A stretch of 64,000 nt of DNA from an uncultured Coriobacteriaceae bacterium (GTDB lineage: Bacteria; Actinomycetota; Coriobacteriia; Coriobacteriales; Atopobiaceae), in assembly GCA_902801175.1 (NCBI GenBank), contig CADCHF010000005.1:30965-94964 (forward strand), read 5' to 3'. This document shows, one piece after another, positions 1-9,933 of this stretch; position 1 is the stretch's first letter, and each line of letters begins with the position of its first letter. Position numbers and translations under genes: made by a program. The notes under the pieces were generated by a model that was not told where the DNA came from, did not search any database, and saw nothing but the letters and a program-made list of their open reading frames with translations.

Positions 1-16
1 TGAGAACGACATCTTG

Positions 17-700
17 CTACCACCCAAGAAGCAACTGTGCGAGATTGCCGGCCGTAAGGTCAAGATAGATGCCCACCGGGTCGATGCGCAGCATGCTCGG
101 GAGGATGTAGAGCGCAATCATGAGGATGGGCATGGAGTAGTGCTGAATCTTGTAGTATGTGCGCCTTGCCTCTCCCTTGAGCAGCGGAGATATGATTGAC
201 GAGCCGTCGAGCGGCGGCAGTGGAATCAGGTTGAAGAAGGCTAGCGAGCAGTTGACGTAGACGTATGTGGTGGCAATCGTATACAGCCAATAGCCCACGA
301 CGTTGCCCACGATGAAGCTGAGGGCCGCACGCCAGAGCAGACGGCACACAATGGCCCCAAGCACGGCCTGGATGATGTTGGTGAGCGGGCCGGCAAAGGC
401 CACGATCACCTCGTCGCGCCTGGGGTTGCGAAGACGGTTGGGGTTATAGGGCACGGGCTTTGCAAAGGCAAATATGGGGCCACCCGCGAGGCCCATGATG
501 AGCGGCAGTATGAGCGAGCCAAAGCGATCGATGTGCGCCAAGGGGTTGAGCGTGAGCCTGCCCGCCCTCTTTGCGGTGTCGTCGCCCAGCTTGTAGGCGG
601 CAAAGGCATGGCCAAACTCATGGATGCTGGCCGAGACCATCACAAGCACGACCGATGCGGCCATGACGATGACTCTTTCCAAGGAGAGGTGTGACAGCAT
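17..700 (-). CDS. Site-2 protease family (M50) membrane protein
   Basis: A 227-residue integral membrane metalloprotease of the M50 family, probably cleaving membrane-embedded substrates or acting as a peptidase-like membrane protein. The zinc motif HEFGH lies near residue 27 inside the first membrane segment, and the second metal-ligand region appears as PLPPLDG near residue 165, between further hydrophobic segments. It has no PDZ domain, so it belongs to the short YwhC-like group rather than to RseP. The ATG at 700 was chosen because a GGGAG Shine-Dalgarno sequence stands 7-8 bases upstream and the open frame above it only shadows the neighbouring gene. It begins one base after the stop of the upstream acidic protein, so the two are probably translationally coupled. 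The natural substrate is unknown. Confidence 0.88.
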   Translation of the reverse strand: MLSHLSLERVIVMAASVVLVMVSASIHEFGHAFAAYKLGDDTAKRAGRLTLNPLAHIDRFGSLILPLIMGLAGGPIFAFAKPVPYNPNRLRNPRRDEVIVAFAGPLTNIIQAVLGAIVCRLLWRAALSFIVGNVVGYWLYTIATTYVYVNCSLAFFNLIPLPPLDGSSIISPLLKGEARRTYYKIQHYSMPILMIALYILPSMLRIDPVGIYLDLTAGNLAQLLLGW

Positions 701-701
701 G

Positions 702-1489
702 TCATGCTCCCATCTCGCGGCTGGCAACCATGTTGTTGGCATGGCGCACGCAAAGCCAGTCGACGACAAACAGGAGAACGGACACGATGGCGAGGTCTCC
801 CCTGAAGGCACCGCCAAAGGGCGTCTCAAAGACAAACTGCCCAAAGAGCGCTGGCGGCACAAAGCGGTTGATGACAAGCGAGATGCGTACGAGCGTTGCG
901 CGATGCGCGTCGGTGAGGACCGCCGACGCAATCACGTACAGAGAGAGTGCGATTGCCGCAAGGCGCAGCATAAGGGCTATCAGGCGCAGTGCCAGCGACC
1001 CGAGGGTGTTTAGGAACCCGGGAGCCTTCTTTGGCGCGAAGGAGCCCTGGTTGCTCGCCACGTAGGGGTCACGTTGCGGGGAGGGCACGGGCCTTTGCAG
1101 GCTACGAGCCGGTCTGGCAGCGGGTGCGGGTGCGGCTGCGACCTGCCTGGGGTCACGACGGATCGTCCTTGGAACGGACTGCGCAGATGAGACTTGTGTC
1201 TCGCCAGCATAGGCGGAAGTGACATCTCCGCGCGAACCCGCTACGGTGCCCTGTGGGACACCGGCAACGGTGGACCCGGAGCCAGAGCGTTGGAGATAGG
1301 TCGTCTTGGCCTCGGCCTGCGGCGTCTGGGAGCCCGTGTTGTCCCCAAAGAGGTCGTCCACAAAGGTGTCCTCGTCCTCAAATGGATCGACCTCGTCCTC
1401 AAAGAGGTCATCCTCAAAAGGATCAAACTGGTCGTCGAGAGTGTCATTCATCCCCAGGTAGGGATTCGCTCCCCTGCTTGGGTCGTATG

Positions 1490-1493
<4 letters not shown>
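702..1493 (-). CDS. Acidic-N-terminus membrane protein of unknown function
   Basis: I do not recognise this 263-residue protein. Residues 20-55 are very acidic and repeat a DPFED/DDLFE theme. A Pro/Gln/Arg/Ala-rich, probably disordered stretch follows. The C-terminal 100 residues hold about three hydrophobic helices, starting near [14 protein letters not shown] cytoplasmic acidic tail on a small membrane domain is the simplest reading. The ATG at 1493 overlaps the stop of the ABC-F gene in an ATGA arrangement, which supports this start over a GTG or ATG further up. The M50 protease gene follows one base after its stop, so ABC-F, this gene and the protease are probably co-transcribed. Function is not inferable. 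Confidence 0.8.
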
Positions 1494-3490
<1,997 letters not shown>

Positions 3491-3523
3491 AGGCGCTCCC
3501 TATCTGAGTATCTGCTGGATAGC

Positions 3524-3529
3524 AGTATA
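3524..3529 (-). promoter_or_regulatory. Possible -10 element for the ABC-F gene
   Basis: On the minus strand the hexamer TATACT lies about 34 bases before the ABC-F start codon. No good -35 hexamer is seen at normal spacing, so this is a weak promoter call. Confidence 0.35.
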
Positions 3530-3544
3530 AGTCATATGGGCTAA

Positions 3545-3559
3545 GGGGCCATAAGCCCC
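3545..3559 (-). terminator. Short GC hairpin after the GH3 gene
   Basis: A GGGGC/GCCCC hairpin with a five-base loop lies between the GH3 gene stop and the ABC-F promoter region. There is no clear T-tract, so it may be a weak terminator or only a local hairpin. Confidence 0.3.
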
Positions 3560-3625
3560 ACGTAAACACCCATAACGGCAGCAACGTCAAGACGCGGGCG
3601 ACAACGCATGCACCTTCTGGTGACC

Positions 3626-4903
3626 CTAACGGCGCTCGTTGGCAAGCTTCATGAGCACTATGCGATAGACCGATGCGTCAAGGCGCTCTTGGCTGATCTC
3701 GCCGCTCTCAACTGCAGCCAGCATGCCCTGATAGGCCGCATCAAAGTCCGCGGGCATGAGCAGGGCGTCGCTTCCGGCGAGAAAGGCCTCCACGGCCACG
3801 CGGTCATAGCCGTAACGCTCGACGATTGCCCCCATGCCCAGCGAGTCCGTAACGATCACGCCGTCAAAGCCGAGCCGGTCGCGAAGGAGATCCTGCATTA
3901 TGGCCGGAGAGACCGAAGCCGGGAGGTCATTGCCCGTGATGCTAGGGCATGAGAGGTGGCCGACCATGACCATGGGGACGCCAGCCTCGATAGCCGCCCT
4001 AAATGGCGCAAGCTCGACGTCGTACATCTCATCGGCAGTCTTGTCGCTGTAAATTGCCCCCTCATGGGAGTCGCCCTCGGCGCCACCTATTCCAGGGAAG
4101 TGCTTTGCGCAGCAGATGATGCGCTGCGAGCGAAAGCTCTTGACCTGAGCCGCGACCATCGACGAGACGAGCTCGGGGTCGCTGCCAAACGACCTCCATA
4201 CCATGGTGTCGGAGTTTGGGTTGTTTGCAATGTCGGCAACTGGGGCAAAGTCGGCCGTAAACCCAAGGTTGTGAAGATAGCTGCCAATGGTTAGCGCTAC
4301 TTCGGCGGCATAGGCCGCGTCTTGCGTGGCGCCAACGGCGCTCATGTTGCCTACGTTCTCGATGCCAAACCCGGCATTGCCGCCAACGCGCGATACCGTG
4401 CCTCCCTCTTCGTCCACATCGAGCAGGATGGGGATGCCGCAGGCCTCAAGCGCATACTCCTGCGTGTTTGCGAGCATGCGTGTCGTCTGCTCGGCATCAA
4501 CGAGGTTTTGCTCAAAGTAGATGATTCCGCCAACAGGACGCTCGCTCAGGGCCTGGCTCGTGGCCTCCCCCGCCTCGGTAACCGTCTCGTCCGTGTAGGC
4601 CGCCACAAGGCTCTCTGGCGTCACAAAGAAGAGCTGCGCGACCTTTTGCTCGGTTGAGAGATTCCTCACGGCATTTGCGGCGTCAACGGCAAGCCTGTAG
4701 CCCTCGTTGTCCTCAATCTCATGCCTGATGCTATTACGGGCATGGACAATTCCCATAACCAGCTCCTGGGGCATCACAGCGGGATTGTTGCCTTCATCGC
4801 CGGGACCAGAAACCGACCTTGTGTCATGCGAGCATCCCACAAGGCAGCCGATGCCAAGGACAAGGGCAACAAGGAGTCCAAACGTGTTGCAACGGCTACT
4901 CAC
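3626..4903 (-). CDS. GH3 beta-N-acetylhexosaminidase-like lipoprotein
   Basis: A glycoside hydrolase family 3 enzyme related to NagZ, which removes N-acetylglucosamine from peptidoglycan fragments. The assigned protein has 425 residues. It starts with a lipoprotein signal: positive start, hydrophobic run, then the lipobox LVGC near residue 25, so it is predicted to be anchored outside the membrane. The GH3 motifs DVDEEGG, KHFPGIGG followed by DSH (the family His/Asp acid-base loop), and VTDSLGM (nucleophile Asp) are all present. The GTG at 4903 is chosen because it fits the signal peptide and has AAAGGA upstream. The longer open frame runs through the adjacent tRNA-Val and is not real. Extracellular location suggests wall-turnover or scavenging rather than cytosolic recycling. 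Confidence 0.88.
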   Translation of the reverse strand: MSSRCNTFGLLVALVLGIGCLVGCSHDTRSVSGPGDEGNNPAVMPQELVMGIVHARNSIRHEIEDNEGYRLAVDAANAVRNLSTEQKVAQLFFVTPESLVAAYTDETVTEAGEATSQALSERPVGGIIYFEQNLVDAEQTTRMLANTQEYALEACGIPILLDVDEEGGTVSRVGGNAGFGIENVGNMSAVGATQDAAYAAEVALTIGSYLHNLGFTADFAPVADIANNPNSDTMVWRSFGSDPELVSSMVAAQVKSFRSQRIICCAKHFPGIGGAEGDSHEGAIYSDKTADEMYDVELAPFRAAIEAGVPMVMVGHLSCPSITGNDLPASVSPAIMQDLLRDRLGFDGVIVTDSLGMGAIVERYGYDRVAVEAFLAGSDALLMPADFDAAYQGMLAAVESGEISQERLDASVYRIVLMKLANERR

Positions 4904-4986
4904 GACGTCCTTTCGCCGCAGATGGACGGTAAAGGTCGATTGAATAGAAAGAAGGCCAGAGGCGAACCCCTGGCCTTTACATGCTC

Positions 4987-5061
4987 TGGTGGGCGATGCT
5001 GGATTCGAACCAGCGACCCCATCCGTGTGAAGGATGTGCTCTACCCCTGAGCCAATCGCCC
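4987..5061 (-). tRNA. tRNA-Val(CAC)
   Basis: The minus strand folds into a complete cloverleaf: acceptor GGGCGAT/ATCGCCC, D-arm GCTC/GAGC, anticodon loop TTCACAC (anticodon CAC, Val), T-arm GCTGG-TTCGAAT-CCAGC, discriminator A and an encoded CCA. Confidence 0.95.
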
Positions 5062-5072
5062 GTGCGGAAGCT

Positions 5073-5081
5073 ATCTTAGCA
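5073..5081 (-). promoter_or_regulatory. Extended -10 promoter for tRNA-Val
   Basis: On the minus strand TGC-TAAGAT (an extended -10) lies about 12 bases upstream of the mature tRNA-Val 5' end. No strong -35 is seen, which is common for extended -10 promoters. Confidence 0.5.
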
Positions 5082-5171
5082 GAAGCATTCCTCAATGTGC
5101 GCGAGAATCTGCGTTTTGTGGAAACTCGTTCGCAGGCTCATCACAAAGCGCACACCATGAACCGCTGTGGC

Positions 5172-5552
5172 CTACTTGCGCAGCTGCTCCTTGACGATTC
5201 GATGCGAGACCAGCAGCGCGCATACCGCCAGAAGGCAAATGACGGCGGCAACACATAGCTGTGCGACGGTGGCCTGAGCGCCAACGTAGATGAGATAGGC
5301 GCCCACACCAACGGCAAGCACGAGAAGCGCCAGGGACTTGCCACGAATCTTGCTGGTGTTGGAGGGGACATTGGCAAGGATGGCGCTGCGAGCGCCAAAT
5401 GCGGCTGAGCCCACTCCCTCAAGGGCCGTAAGCCAGGCGTCAAAGTCAACCATGTTGCCAACAGCGAGCACTATGCCCAGTGCAATCGTGGCCATTCCAA
5501 CAAAGAGGCTGATGATGCAGGTGATCTTAAGGGTTCTTCCGTCCTTGGTCAT
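5172..5552 (-). CDS. Small membrane protein of unknown function
   Basis: A 126-residue protein that I do not recognise. It begins with a short polar segment (MTKDGRTLK), followed by a hydrophobic helix, a short Gly/Ala-rich amphipathic stretch, and two further hydrophobic helices ending in a basic tail (EQLRK). Three or four membrane spans are likely. The ATG at 5552 has TTGGAG just upstream. The frame continues above it toward the tRNA terminator, so the longer 146-residue version is not favoured. It lies alone between the CAU tRNA and tRNA-Val genes. Its promoter was not identified, so it may depend on read-through from the tRNA. Real but uncharacterised. Confidence 0.65.
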   Translation of the reverse strand: MTKDGRTLKITCIISLFVGMATIALGIVLAVGNMVDFDAWLTALEGVGSAAFGARSAILANVPSNTSKIRGKSLALLVLAVGVGAYLIYVGAQATVAQLCVAAVICLLAVCALLVSHRIVKEQLRK

Positions 5553-5595
5553 GTGACTCCAATCAAAGTCATTGCCCGCATGTGAACCGCTATGC

Positions 5596-5627
5596 AAAAG
5601 GGCCACCGACAACCAAGCCGATGGCCC
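5596..5627 (-). terminator. Rho-independent terminator of the CAU tRNA
   Basis: On the minus strand an 11-bp stem (GGGCCATCGGC / GTCGGTGGCCC, two G-U pairs, six-base loop) is followed by TTTT just downstream of the CAU tRNA. Confidence 0.75.
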
Positions 5628-5637
5628 CTCATACTCA

Positions 5638-5713
5638 TGGTGGGCCCAGAGGGATTCGAACCCCCAACCCAGGGATTATGAGTCCCCTGCGCTAACCGTT
5701 GCGCCATAGGCCC
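5638..5713 (-). tRNA. tRNA with CAU anticodon (Met elongator or Ile2)
   Basis: A full cloverleaf is visible on the minus strand: acceptor GGGCCTA/TGGGCCC, anticodon stem GGGGA/TCCCT with loop CTCATAA (anticodon CAT), T-loop TTCGAAT, and encoded CCA. CAU tRNAs read AUG as elongator Met, or AUA as Ile2 when lysidine is added by TilS. The short D-loop and GC-rich anticodon stem leave both open. It lacks the three G-C pairs in the anticodon stem expected of initiator tRNA. Identity should be settled by a classifier that compares all CAU tRNAs of the genome. Confidence 0.9.
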
Positions 5714-5770
5714 AGCAGCTACGCCTTGCAGCTAGCCGTCACTACGCAAGACATCTTACACCATCAGACG

Positions 5771-5816
5771 AAACATCCGTGTGGGTTTTTGGGAAAGCCC
5801 GCGACGGTGGATGTTT
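5771..5816. other. Imperfect inverted repeat upstream of the CAU tRNA
   Basis: AAACATCC (5771-5778) pairs with GGATGTTT (5809-5816), with further partial pairing inside (GGGTTT with AAAGCCC). TTTT follows on the plus strand. No plus-strand gene ends here, so its role is unclear. Confidence 0.4.
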
Positions 5817-5830
5817 TAAGGCTCTCAGCT

Positions 5831-5952
5831 GACATGCGAGAGGAAGTGTCAAGGGGACGTTCGCTTAGACCACCTCAGTCCACCTGCAAGAGGGTGTGTC
5901 AAGGGGATGTACACTCTGACCCTCAGTCCACCTGTGAGTAGGTGTGTCGTGG
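5831..5952. repeat. Tandem imperfect 48-base repeat, 2.5 units
   Basis: Units start near 5831, 5879 and 5927. Units 1 and 2 share the core GTGTCAAGGGGA(C/T)GT and both end in CTCAG. Units 2 and 3 share TCCACCTG and AGG(G)TGTGTC. The third unit is cut at about 26 bases. Inside unit 2, CACCTG...GGGTG can form a small hairpin. The block lies in the spacer between tRNA-Ala and the CAU tRNA and no protein is encoded. Confidence 0.7.
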
Positions 5953-5957
5953 TAATG

Positions 5958-5983
5958 AAAAACGGCGACCAATTGGTCGCCGT
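5958..5983 (-). terminator. Rho-independent terminator of tRNA-Ala
   Basis: On the minus strand ACGGCGACC-AATT-GGTCGCCGT forms a perfect 9-bp stem with a four-base loop and runs directly into TTTT, 11 bases after the tRNA-Ala CCA end. Confidence 0.85.
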
Positions 5984-5993
5984 CCGAAAGTTC

Positions 5994-6069
5994 TGGTGGA
6001 GAATAGGGGGATCGAACCCCTGACCTCATGACTGCCAGTCATGCGCTCTCCCAGCTGAGCTAATTCCCC
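5994..6069 (-). tRNA. tRNA-Ala(GGC)
   Basis: Complete cloverleaf on the minus strand: acceptor GGGGAAT/ATTCTCC, anticodon stem CATGA/TCATG with loop CTGGCAG (anticodon GGC, Ala), T-loop TTCGATC, discriminator A and encoded CCA. Confidence 0.95.
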
Positions 6070-6088
6070 GTGGGTTGGTGCAAGAGGT

Positions 6089-6117
6089 ATAATGCCAAAA
6101 GACGGGGTATGGGTCAA
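6089..6117 (-). promoter_or_regulatory. Promoter for tRNA-Ala
   Basis: On the minus strand the -35 hexamer TTGACC is followed after 17 bases by CATTAT (TTATAC overlaps it). The predicted start lies about 12-15 bases before the tRNA 5' end. Confidence 0.65.
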
Positions 6118-6127
6118 GCGAGATTTG

Positions 6128-6158
6128 AAACTTTTTTGCCCAAATCCCAAAAAAGTTT
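6128..6158. terminator. AT-rich perfect inverted repeat
   Basis: AAACTTTTTTG (6128-6138) and CAAAAAAGTTT (6148-6158) form an 11-bp perfect stem with a nine-base loop. It lies between the lysoplasmalogenase-like gene stop and the tRNA-Ala promoter. The plus strand continues with TT. It could terminate minus-strand read-through or act as an insulator. Confidence 0.4.
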
Positions 6159-6232
6159 TTCGACATCCTCTCCCCTTCCCAAAATCTCTTATATAGCAGA
6201 GTTTTTAGTGTCCCTGAAAATGCCCCTGCGAG

Positions 6233-6910
6233 CTAGAGAGGAAGTTGCAAGCAAAGAGCGATCATGATTTGGCCAACGTAGTAGAGCATGAGGTTGGCAA
6301 CACGCCTCAAGAAGCTCTTGTTGGTACCAAAGGTATTTAGGATGAGGATGATGTCGCTCGCCAAGAAGAGTAGCGTTCCGCCAAGGAACATGATCGCATG
6401 CTGCGATGGGTAGTTGATAAGCGCCACCAGGGCCATGCAGTTGAGAATCGTGATTGCCCCAATGTAGAAGACGCCAAAGATCTTGAAGGCGGGCTTGGCC
6501 TCGACCTGGCCAAGAATCCAGTACATGAGGAGTGCCGTTAGGACGACTCCAATGACGATTGCCGCGGGCAGCCACTTGCAGTACGGCAGCGTGGCAACGA
6601 TGTAGCAGATGTGTCCAAGCAAAAAGACACCTATGCCAACAAGAAAAGCGAGCTGTCCCTTGTTTCCCTCGTAGACATAGCGGAGGTTAAGCAAGACGTC
6701 GGCTACCGCACCGAGCACCAGACCGATCACAATCATGCGTGCATACACGGGGTCGTTACACTTCATTGCCCCAAGAATGCCAAGAACGACGAAGAAGGTC
6801 GACGCAACGCCCTTTATGACGTCGGCGACAACATACTTCTCCATCTTCTCGACAACGATAAACACGGCGGCTAGAGCAAGGCAGATAGGACAGAGATACA
6901 GGTATTGCAT
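6233..6910 (-). CDS. Lysoplasmalogenase-like (YhhN/TMEM86) membrane protein
   Basis: A 225-residue protein that is hydrophobic throughout, with about eight membrane helices. It fits the YhhN/TMEM86 family, whose characterised members hydrolyse the vinyl-ether bond of lysoplasmalogen. Family-like features include the short acidic motifs within membrane segments, such as GAVADVLLN near residue 66 and LLFLASDIILILN near residue 181, where the aspartates are expected to be functional. Plasmalogens occur in many anaerobes, so a role in ether-lipid turnover is plausible but inferred. The ATG at 6910 has AGGGGGT upstream. It stands alone between the proS terminator and tRNA-Ala. The exact substrate is not shown by sequence. 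Confidence 0.75.
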   Translation of the reverse strand: MQYLYLCPICLALAAVFIVVEKMEKYVVADVIKGVASTFFVVLGILGAMKCNDPVYARMIVIGLVLGAVADVLLNLRYVYEGNKGQLAFLVGIGVFLLGHICYIVATLPYCKWLPAAIVIGVVLTALLMYWILGQVEAKPAFKIFGVFYIGAITILNCMALVALINYPSQHAIMFLGGTLLFLASDIILILNTFGTNKSFLRRVANLMLYYVGQIMIALCLQLPL

Positions 6911-7029
6911 GGTACACCCCCTAGGCTGATCATCTTGCTTTGAGAGTACGCCCCAAGACCTTGGCCGTGCGCCGCACGGCGTTGGATGGTTTCAACATTT
7001 CCGCAGTTGGCGCTTGTGTTTACGAAGAG

Positions 7030-7064
7030 GCCCGCCCGCGCAGATTTCTCTGACGCGGGCGGGC
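7030..7064 (-). terminator. Strong GC hairpin after proS
   Basis: GCCCGCCCGCG (7030-7040) and CGCGGGCGGGC (7054-7064) give a perfect 11-bp stem 20 bases after the proS stop. It lacks a clear T-tract on the minus strand, but its place at the end of a long operon supports termination. Confidence 0.55.
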
Positions 7065-7085
7065 TAAGACGCTGTGTGTCTTGAG

Positions 7086-8795
7086 TTACTTGCGCTCGGC
7101 GATGACCCTGTTGGCAAGGTAGGAGGCAACCTCTGCGATGGCGACGTCTGCACGCTCGCCAGTGGCGCGCTCCTTGACCTCAACCACGCCATTCTTGATG
7201 CCACGCTTGCCGCAGACCACCTGATAGGGGTAGCCCATGAGGTCCGCATCGTTGAACTTGACGCCCGGGCGCTCCTTGCGGTCGTCGACCACAACCTCGA
7301 TACCGGCCTCAGTCAGCTCGTTGGCAATCTGCTCGGCAGCGTCCCAGACCTCGCCCTTGGCGTCGAGCGGGATGATCTCGACCTCGTAGGGCGCAACGCA
7401 GACAGGCCAGACGATGCCGTGCTCGTCGTGGTGCTGCTCCACAACCGCAGCGAGCGTACGGCTCACGCCAATGCCGTAGCAGCCCATCTGGAACGGCTTC
7501 TCCTTGCCGTCCTCGTCCATAAAGGTGGCACCCATGGCCTCGGAGTACTTGGTGCCCAGCTGGAAGACCTGGCTGACCTCGATGCCACGTGCGCTCTTGA
7601 GCGGGGCTCCGCACTTGGGGCAGCGGTCGCCTTCCTTGGCGGATGCAAGGTCGAGCCACTCGTCGACCTCAAAGTCACGGCCGGGACGGGCACCCTTGAT
7701 GTGCCAGCCCGCCTCGTTTGCGCCAATGAGCCAACTCGTGGACTCGCGAAGCGAGACATCGGCCACCACACGCACGCGCTTGTCGGCACCTATCGGACCC
7801 ATATATCCCTTGACCAGGCCATACTCGGCCATCTGCTCCTCGCTCATGGGGTCATAGTGGCCAAAGGCATGCTCGGCCTTGACGTCGTTGAGCTCATGGT
7901 CGCCCGGGAGCAGGCAAAGCACCGGAGTTTCATCCTCGGCAATGATCGCAAAGCTCTTGCGGCAGGCACGCTCGGAGATGCCCAGGAAGACCGCTAGGGA
8001 CTCGATAGAGCCCTCGCAGGGAGTCTCGATCCGCTCGCACTCGGTGCCAGGACCTTCCTCGATGGCAATGTCGGCACGTGCGGCCTCAACGTCGGCAGCA
8101 TAGCCGCAGTCGCAGTACACAAGCGCCGCCTCGCCGGCCTCTGCAAGGGCCATGTACTCCACGGAGGTGTCGCCGCCAATCTGGCCGGAGTCGGCCACTA
8201 CAGGTAGCGCCTTCAGGCCACAGCGCTCGCAAATGCGCGCGTAGGCCTCCTTCTGGTCCTCGTAGCTCTTCTGCATGCCCTCGACGTTTGCGTCAAACGA
8301 GTAGGCGTCCTTCATGATGAACTCACGACCGCGCATGAGGCCAAAGCGGGGGCGCATCTCGTCGCGGAACTTGTCCTGGATCTGGTAGAGCGTCACCGGA
8401 AGCTGCTTGTAGCTGCGGAGCTCGTTCTTCACAAGGTCAACGAAGGTCTCCTCGTGCGTGGGACCAACGACAAAGTCACGCTCGTGGCGGTCACGCAGGC
8501 GCAGCAGCTCGGGGCCATAAACGTCCCAGCGACCGGAGTCCTGCCAGATCTCGGCGGGGACGATCATTGGCACGAGCATCTCCTGTGCACCGATGCCCTC
8601 CATCTCATCGCGAATGACGGCTTCGATCTTAAGCAGCGAGCGCCAGGCAAGCGGCAGGTAGCTGTAGAGGCCGGCGGCGGTCTTGCGGATCATGCCGGCG
8701 CGAAGCAGCAGCTTATGGCTGGCAAGCTCAGCCTCTGCCGGGTCCTCCTTGAGGGTCGGCGAATAGAGCTGGGACATCTTCATGTACTTCTTCAT
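7086..8795 (-). CDS. proS: Prolyl-tRNA synthetase (bacterial type)
   Basis: Cytosolic class II synthetase that charges tRNA-Pro with proline. At 569 residues it has the usual length of the bacterial form with an editing insertion. Class II motif 1 and the motif 2 loop (RPRFGLMRGREF, about 145-160) are clear. The insertion (INS/YbaK-like) domain, which deacylates Ala-tRNA-Pro, occupies roughly 220-405. Motif 3 is near GIGVSRTLAAV (about 450), followed by the anticodon-binding domain (AGIEVVVDDR...). The ATG at 8795 has AGAAAGGA six bases upstream; two further in-frame ATGs follow closely. It is the last gene of the pyrH-frr-uppS-cdsA-dxr-rseP-ispG run and is followed by a strong hairpin. Confidence 0.97.
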   Translation of the reverse strand: MKKYMKMSQLYSPTLKEDPAEAELASHKLLLRAGMIRKTAAGLYSYLPLAWRSLLKIEAVIRDEMEGIGAQEMLVPMIVPAEIWQDSGRWDVYGPELLRLRDRHERDFVVGPTHEETFVDLVKNELRSYKQLPVTLYQIQDKFRDEMRPRFGLMRGREFIMKDAYSFDANVEGMQKSYEDQKEAYARICERCGLKALPVVADSGQIGGDTSVEYMALAEAGEAALVYCDCGYAADVEAARADIAIEEGPGTECERIETPCEGSIESLAVFLGISERACRKSFAIIAEDETPVLCLLPGDHELNDVKAEHAFGHYDPMSEEQMAEYGLVKGYMGPIGADKRVRVVADVSLRESTSWLIGANEAGWHIKGARPGRDFEVDEWLDLASAKEGDRCPKCGAPLKSARGIEVSQVFQLGTKYSEAMGATFMDEDGKEKPFQMGCYGIGVSRTLAAVVEQHHDEHGIVWPVCVAPYEVEIIPLDAKGEVWDAAEQIANELTEAGIEVVVDDRKERPGVKFNDADLMGYPYQVVCGKRGIKNGVVEVKERATGERADVAIAEVASYLANRVIAERK

Positions 8796-8834
8796 ACCAA
8801 ATCCTTTCTGCGCGCAGCCACGCGCTGTATGTCC

Positions 8835-9899
8835 TTACACGCCAAAGCGGCGCTCGATTTCCAAAAAGAGCTCGTCGACCATGTCGGTCTCGGACACCTT
8901 GCGAAGCGGCTCGCCATGGACAAAGATCATTCCCTGACCCTTGCCACAGGCAACGCCAATGTCGGCATCGCGCGCCTCTCCGGGGCCGTTGACCACGCAG
9001 CCCATCACCGCAACGCTGATAGGCGCGTTGACGCGCTGTAGGCGCCTAGAGACCTCCTCGGCGATGGAGATGAGGTCGACCTGCGTGCGACCACAGGTTG
9101 GGCAGCTCACGAGCTCGGGATGCAGCCTGCGAAGGCCCAGGGAGCTCAGGAGGTCCCACGCCACGTCGACTTCCTCGACGGGGTCAGCAGTGAGCGAGAG
9201 CCTGATGGTGTTGCCGAGGCCCTCGGCGAGCAGGATTCCCACGCCGACCGAGTTCTTGACCGTGCCCTGCCTGAGCGTTCCCGCCTCGGTGACGCCAAGA
9301 TGCAGCGGAATCTCTGGGAGTTCCTTGGAAAGCGCACGATAGGTCTCGAGGGTCACGGGCACCGAGTGCGCCTTGGCCGAGAGCACGATGTTGGTAAACC
9401 CGCGGTTCTCAAAATGCTCGACGAAGGCTACCGAGGACGCAACGAGCTTCTCGGGAAGCGTGAGGTCCGTCCTCTCCCCCACCTTTGGGTCAAGCGAGCC
9501 GGCATTGACGCCAATGCGGATTGCACAGCCCTGCTCGCCCGCCGCATCGATAACCTGGTCGACGCGATCAAACGACCCAATGTTTCCAGGGTTGATGCGA
9601 AGCGCTGCCGCCCCTGCACGAGCCGCACCAATGGCAAGCTTGTGGTCAAAGTGGATGTCGGCCACCACGGGCATAGGCGAGGCCTCGCAGATCTGCGCAA
9701 AGGCATCCACCGAGTCCTTGTCGGGCACCGTGGCACGAATGATCTCGCAGCCAGCGTCCGCGAGCCGCCGTATTTGGGCGAGCGTCGCCTCGACGTCGGC
9801 CGTCTTTGTGTTGCACATGGACTGCACGCTTACGGGCGCATTGCCTCCTACGGCGACGTCACCCACCGTGACCTTGCGTGTCTTGTTACGCGCGAGCAT
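8835..9899 (-). CDS. ispG: 4-hydroxy-3-methylbut-2-enyl diphosphate synthase
   Basis: IspG (GcpE), the iron-sulfur enzyme converting MEcPP to HMBPP in the non-mevalonate isoprenoid pathway. The protein is 354 residues with an N-terminal TIM-barrel part (VSVQSMCNTKTADVEAT) and a C-terminal 4Fe-4S part. The cysteine ligands are visible in CPTCGRTQ and MGCVVNGPGE, followed by the typical glutamate. The ATG at 9899 is preferred because GAGGAG lies eight bases upstream; the longer frame would need a TTG overlapping that site. It follows rseP and dxr, so two pathway enzymes sit in one operon with UppS and CdsA, coupling isoprenoid supply to lipid-carrier and phospholipid synthesis. Confidence 0.97.
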   Translation of the reverse strand: MLARNKTRKVTVGDVAVGGNAPVSVQSMCNTKTADVEATLAQIRRLADAGCEIIRATVPDKDSVDAFAQICEASPMPVVADIHFDHKLAIGAARAGAAALRINPGNIGSFDRVDQVIDAAGEQGCAIRIGVNAGSLDPKVGERTDLTLPEKLVASSVAFVEHFENRGFTNIVLSAKAHSVPVTLETYRALSKELPEIPLHLGVTEAGTLRQGTVKNSVGVGILLAEGLGNTIRLSLTADPVEEVDVAWDLLSSLGLRRLHPELVSCPTCGRTQVDLISIAEEVSRRLQRVNAPISVAVMGCVVNGPGEARDADIGVACGKGQGMIFVHGEPLRKVSETDMVDELFLEIERRFGV

Positions 9900-9933
9900 G
9901 ACCAACTCTCCTCAAATAGCCAACGTTATATGC

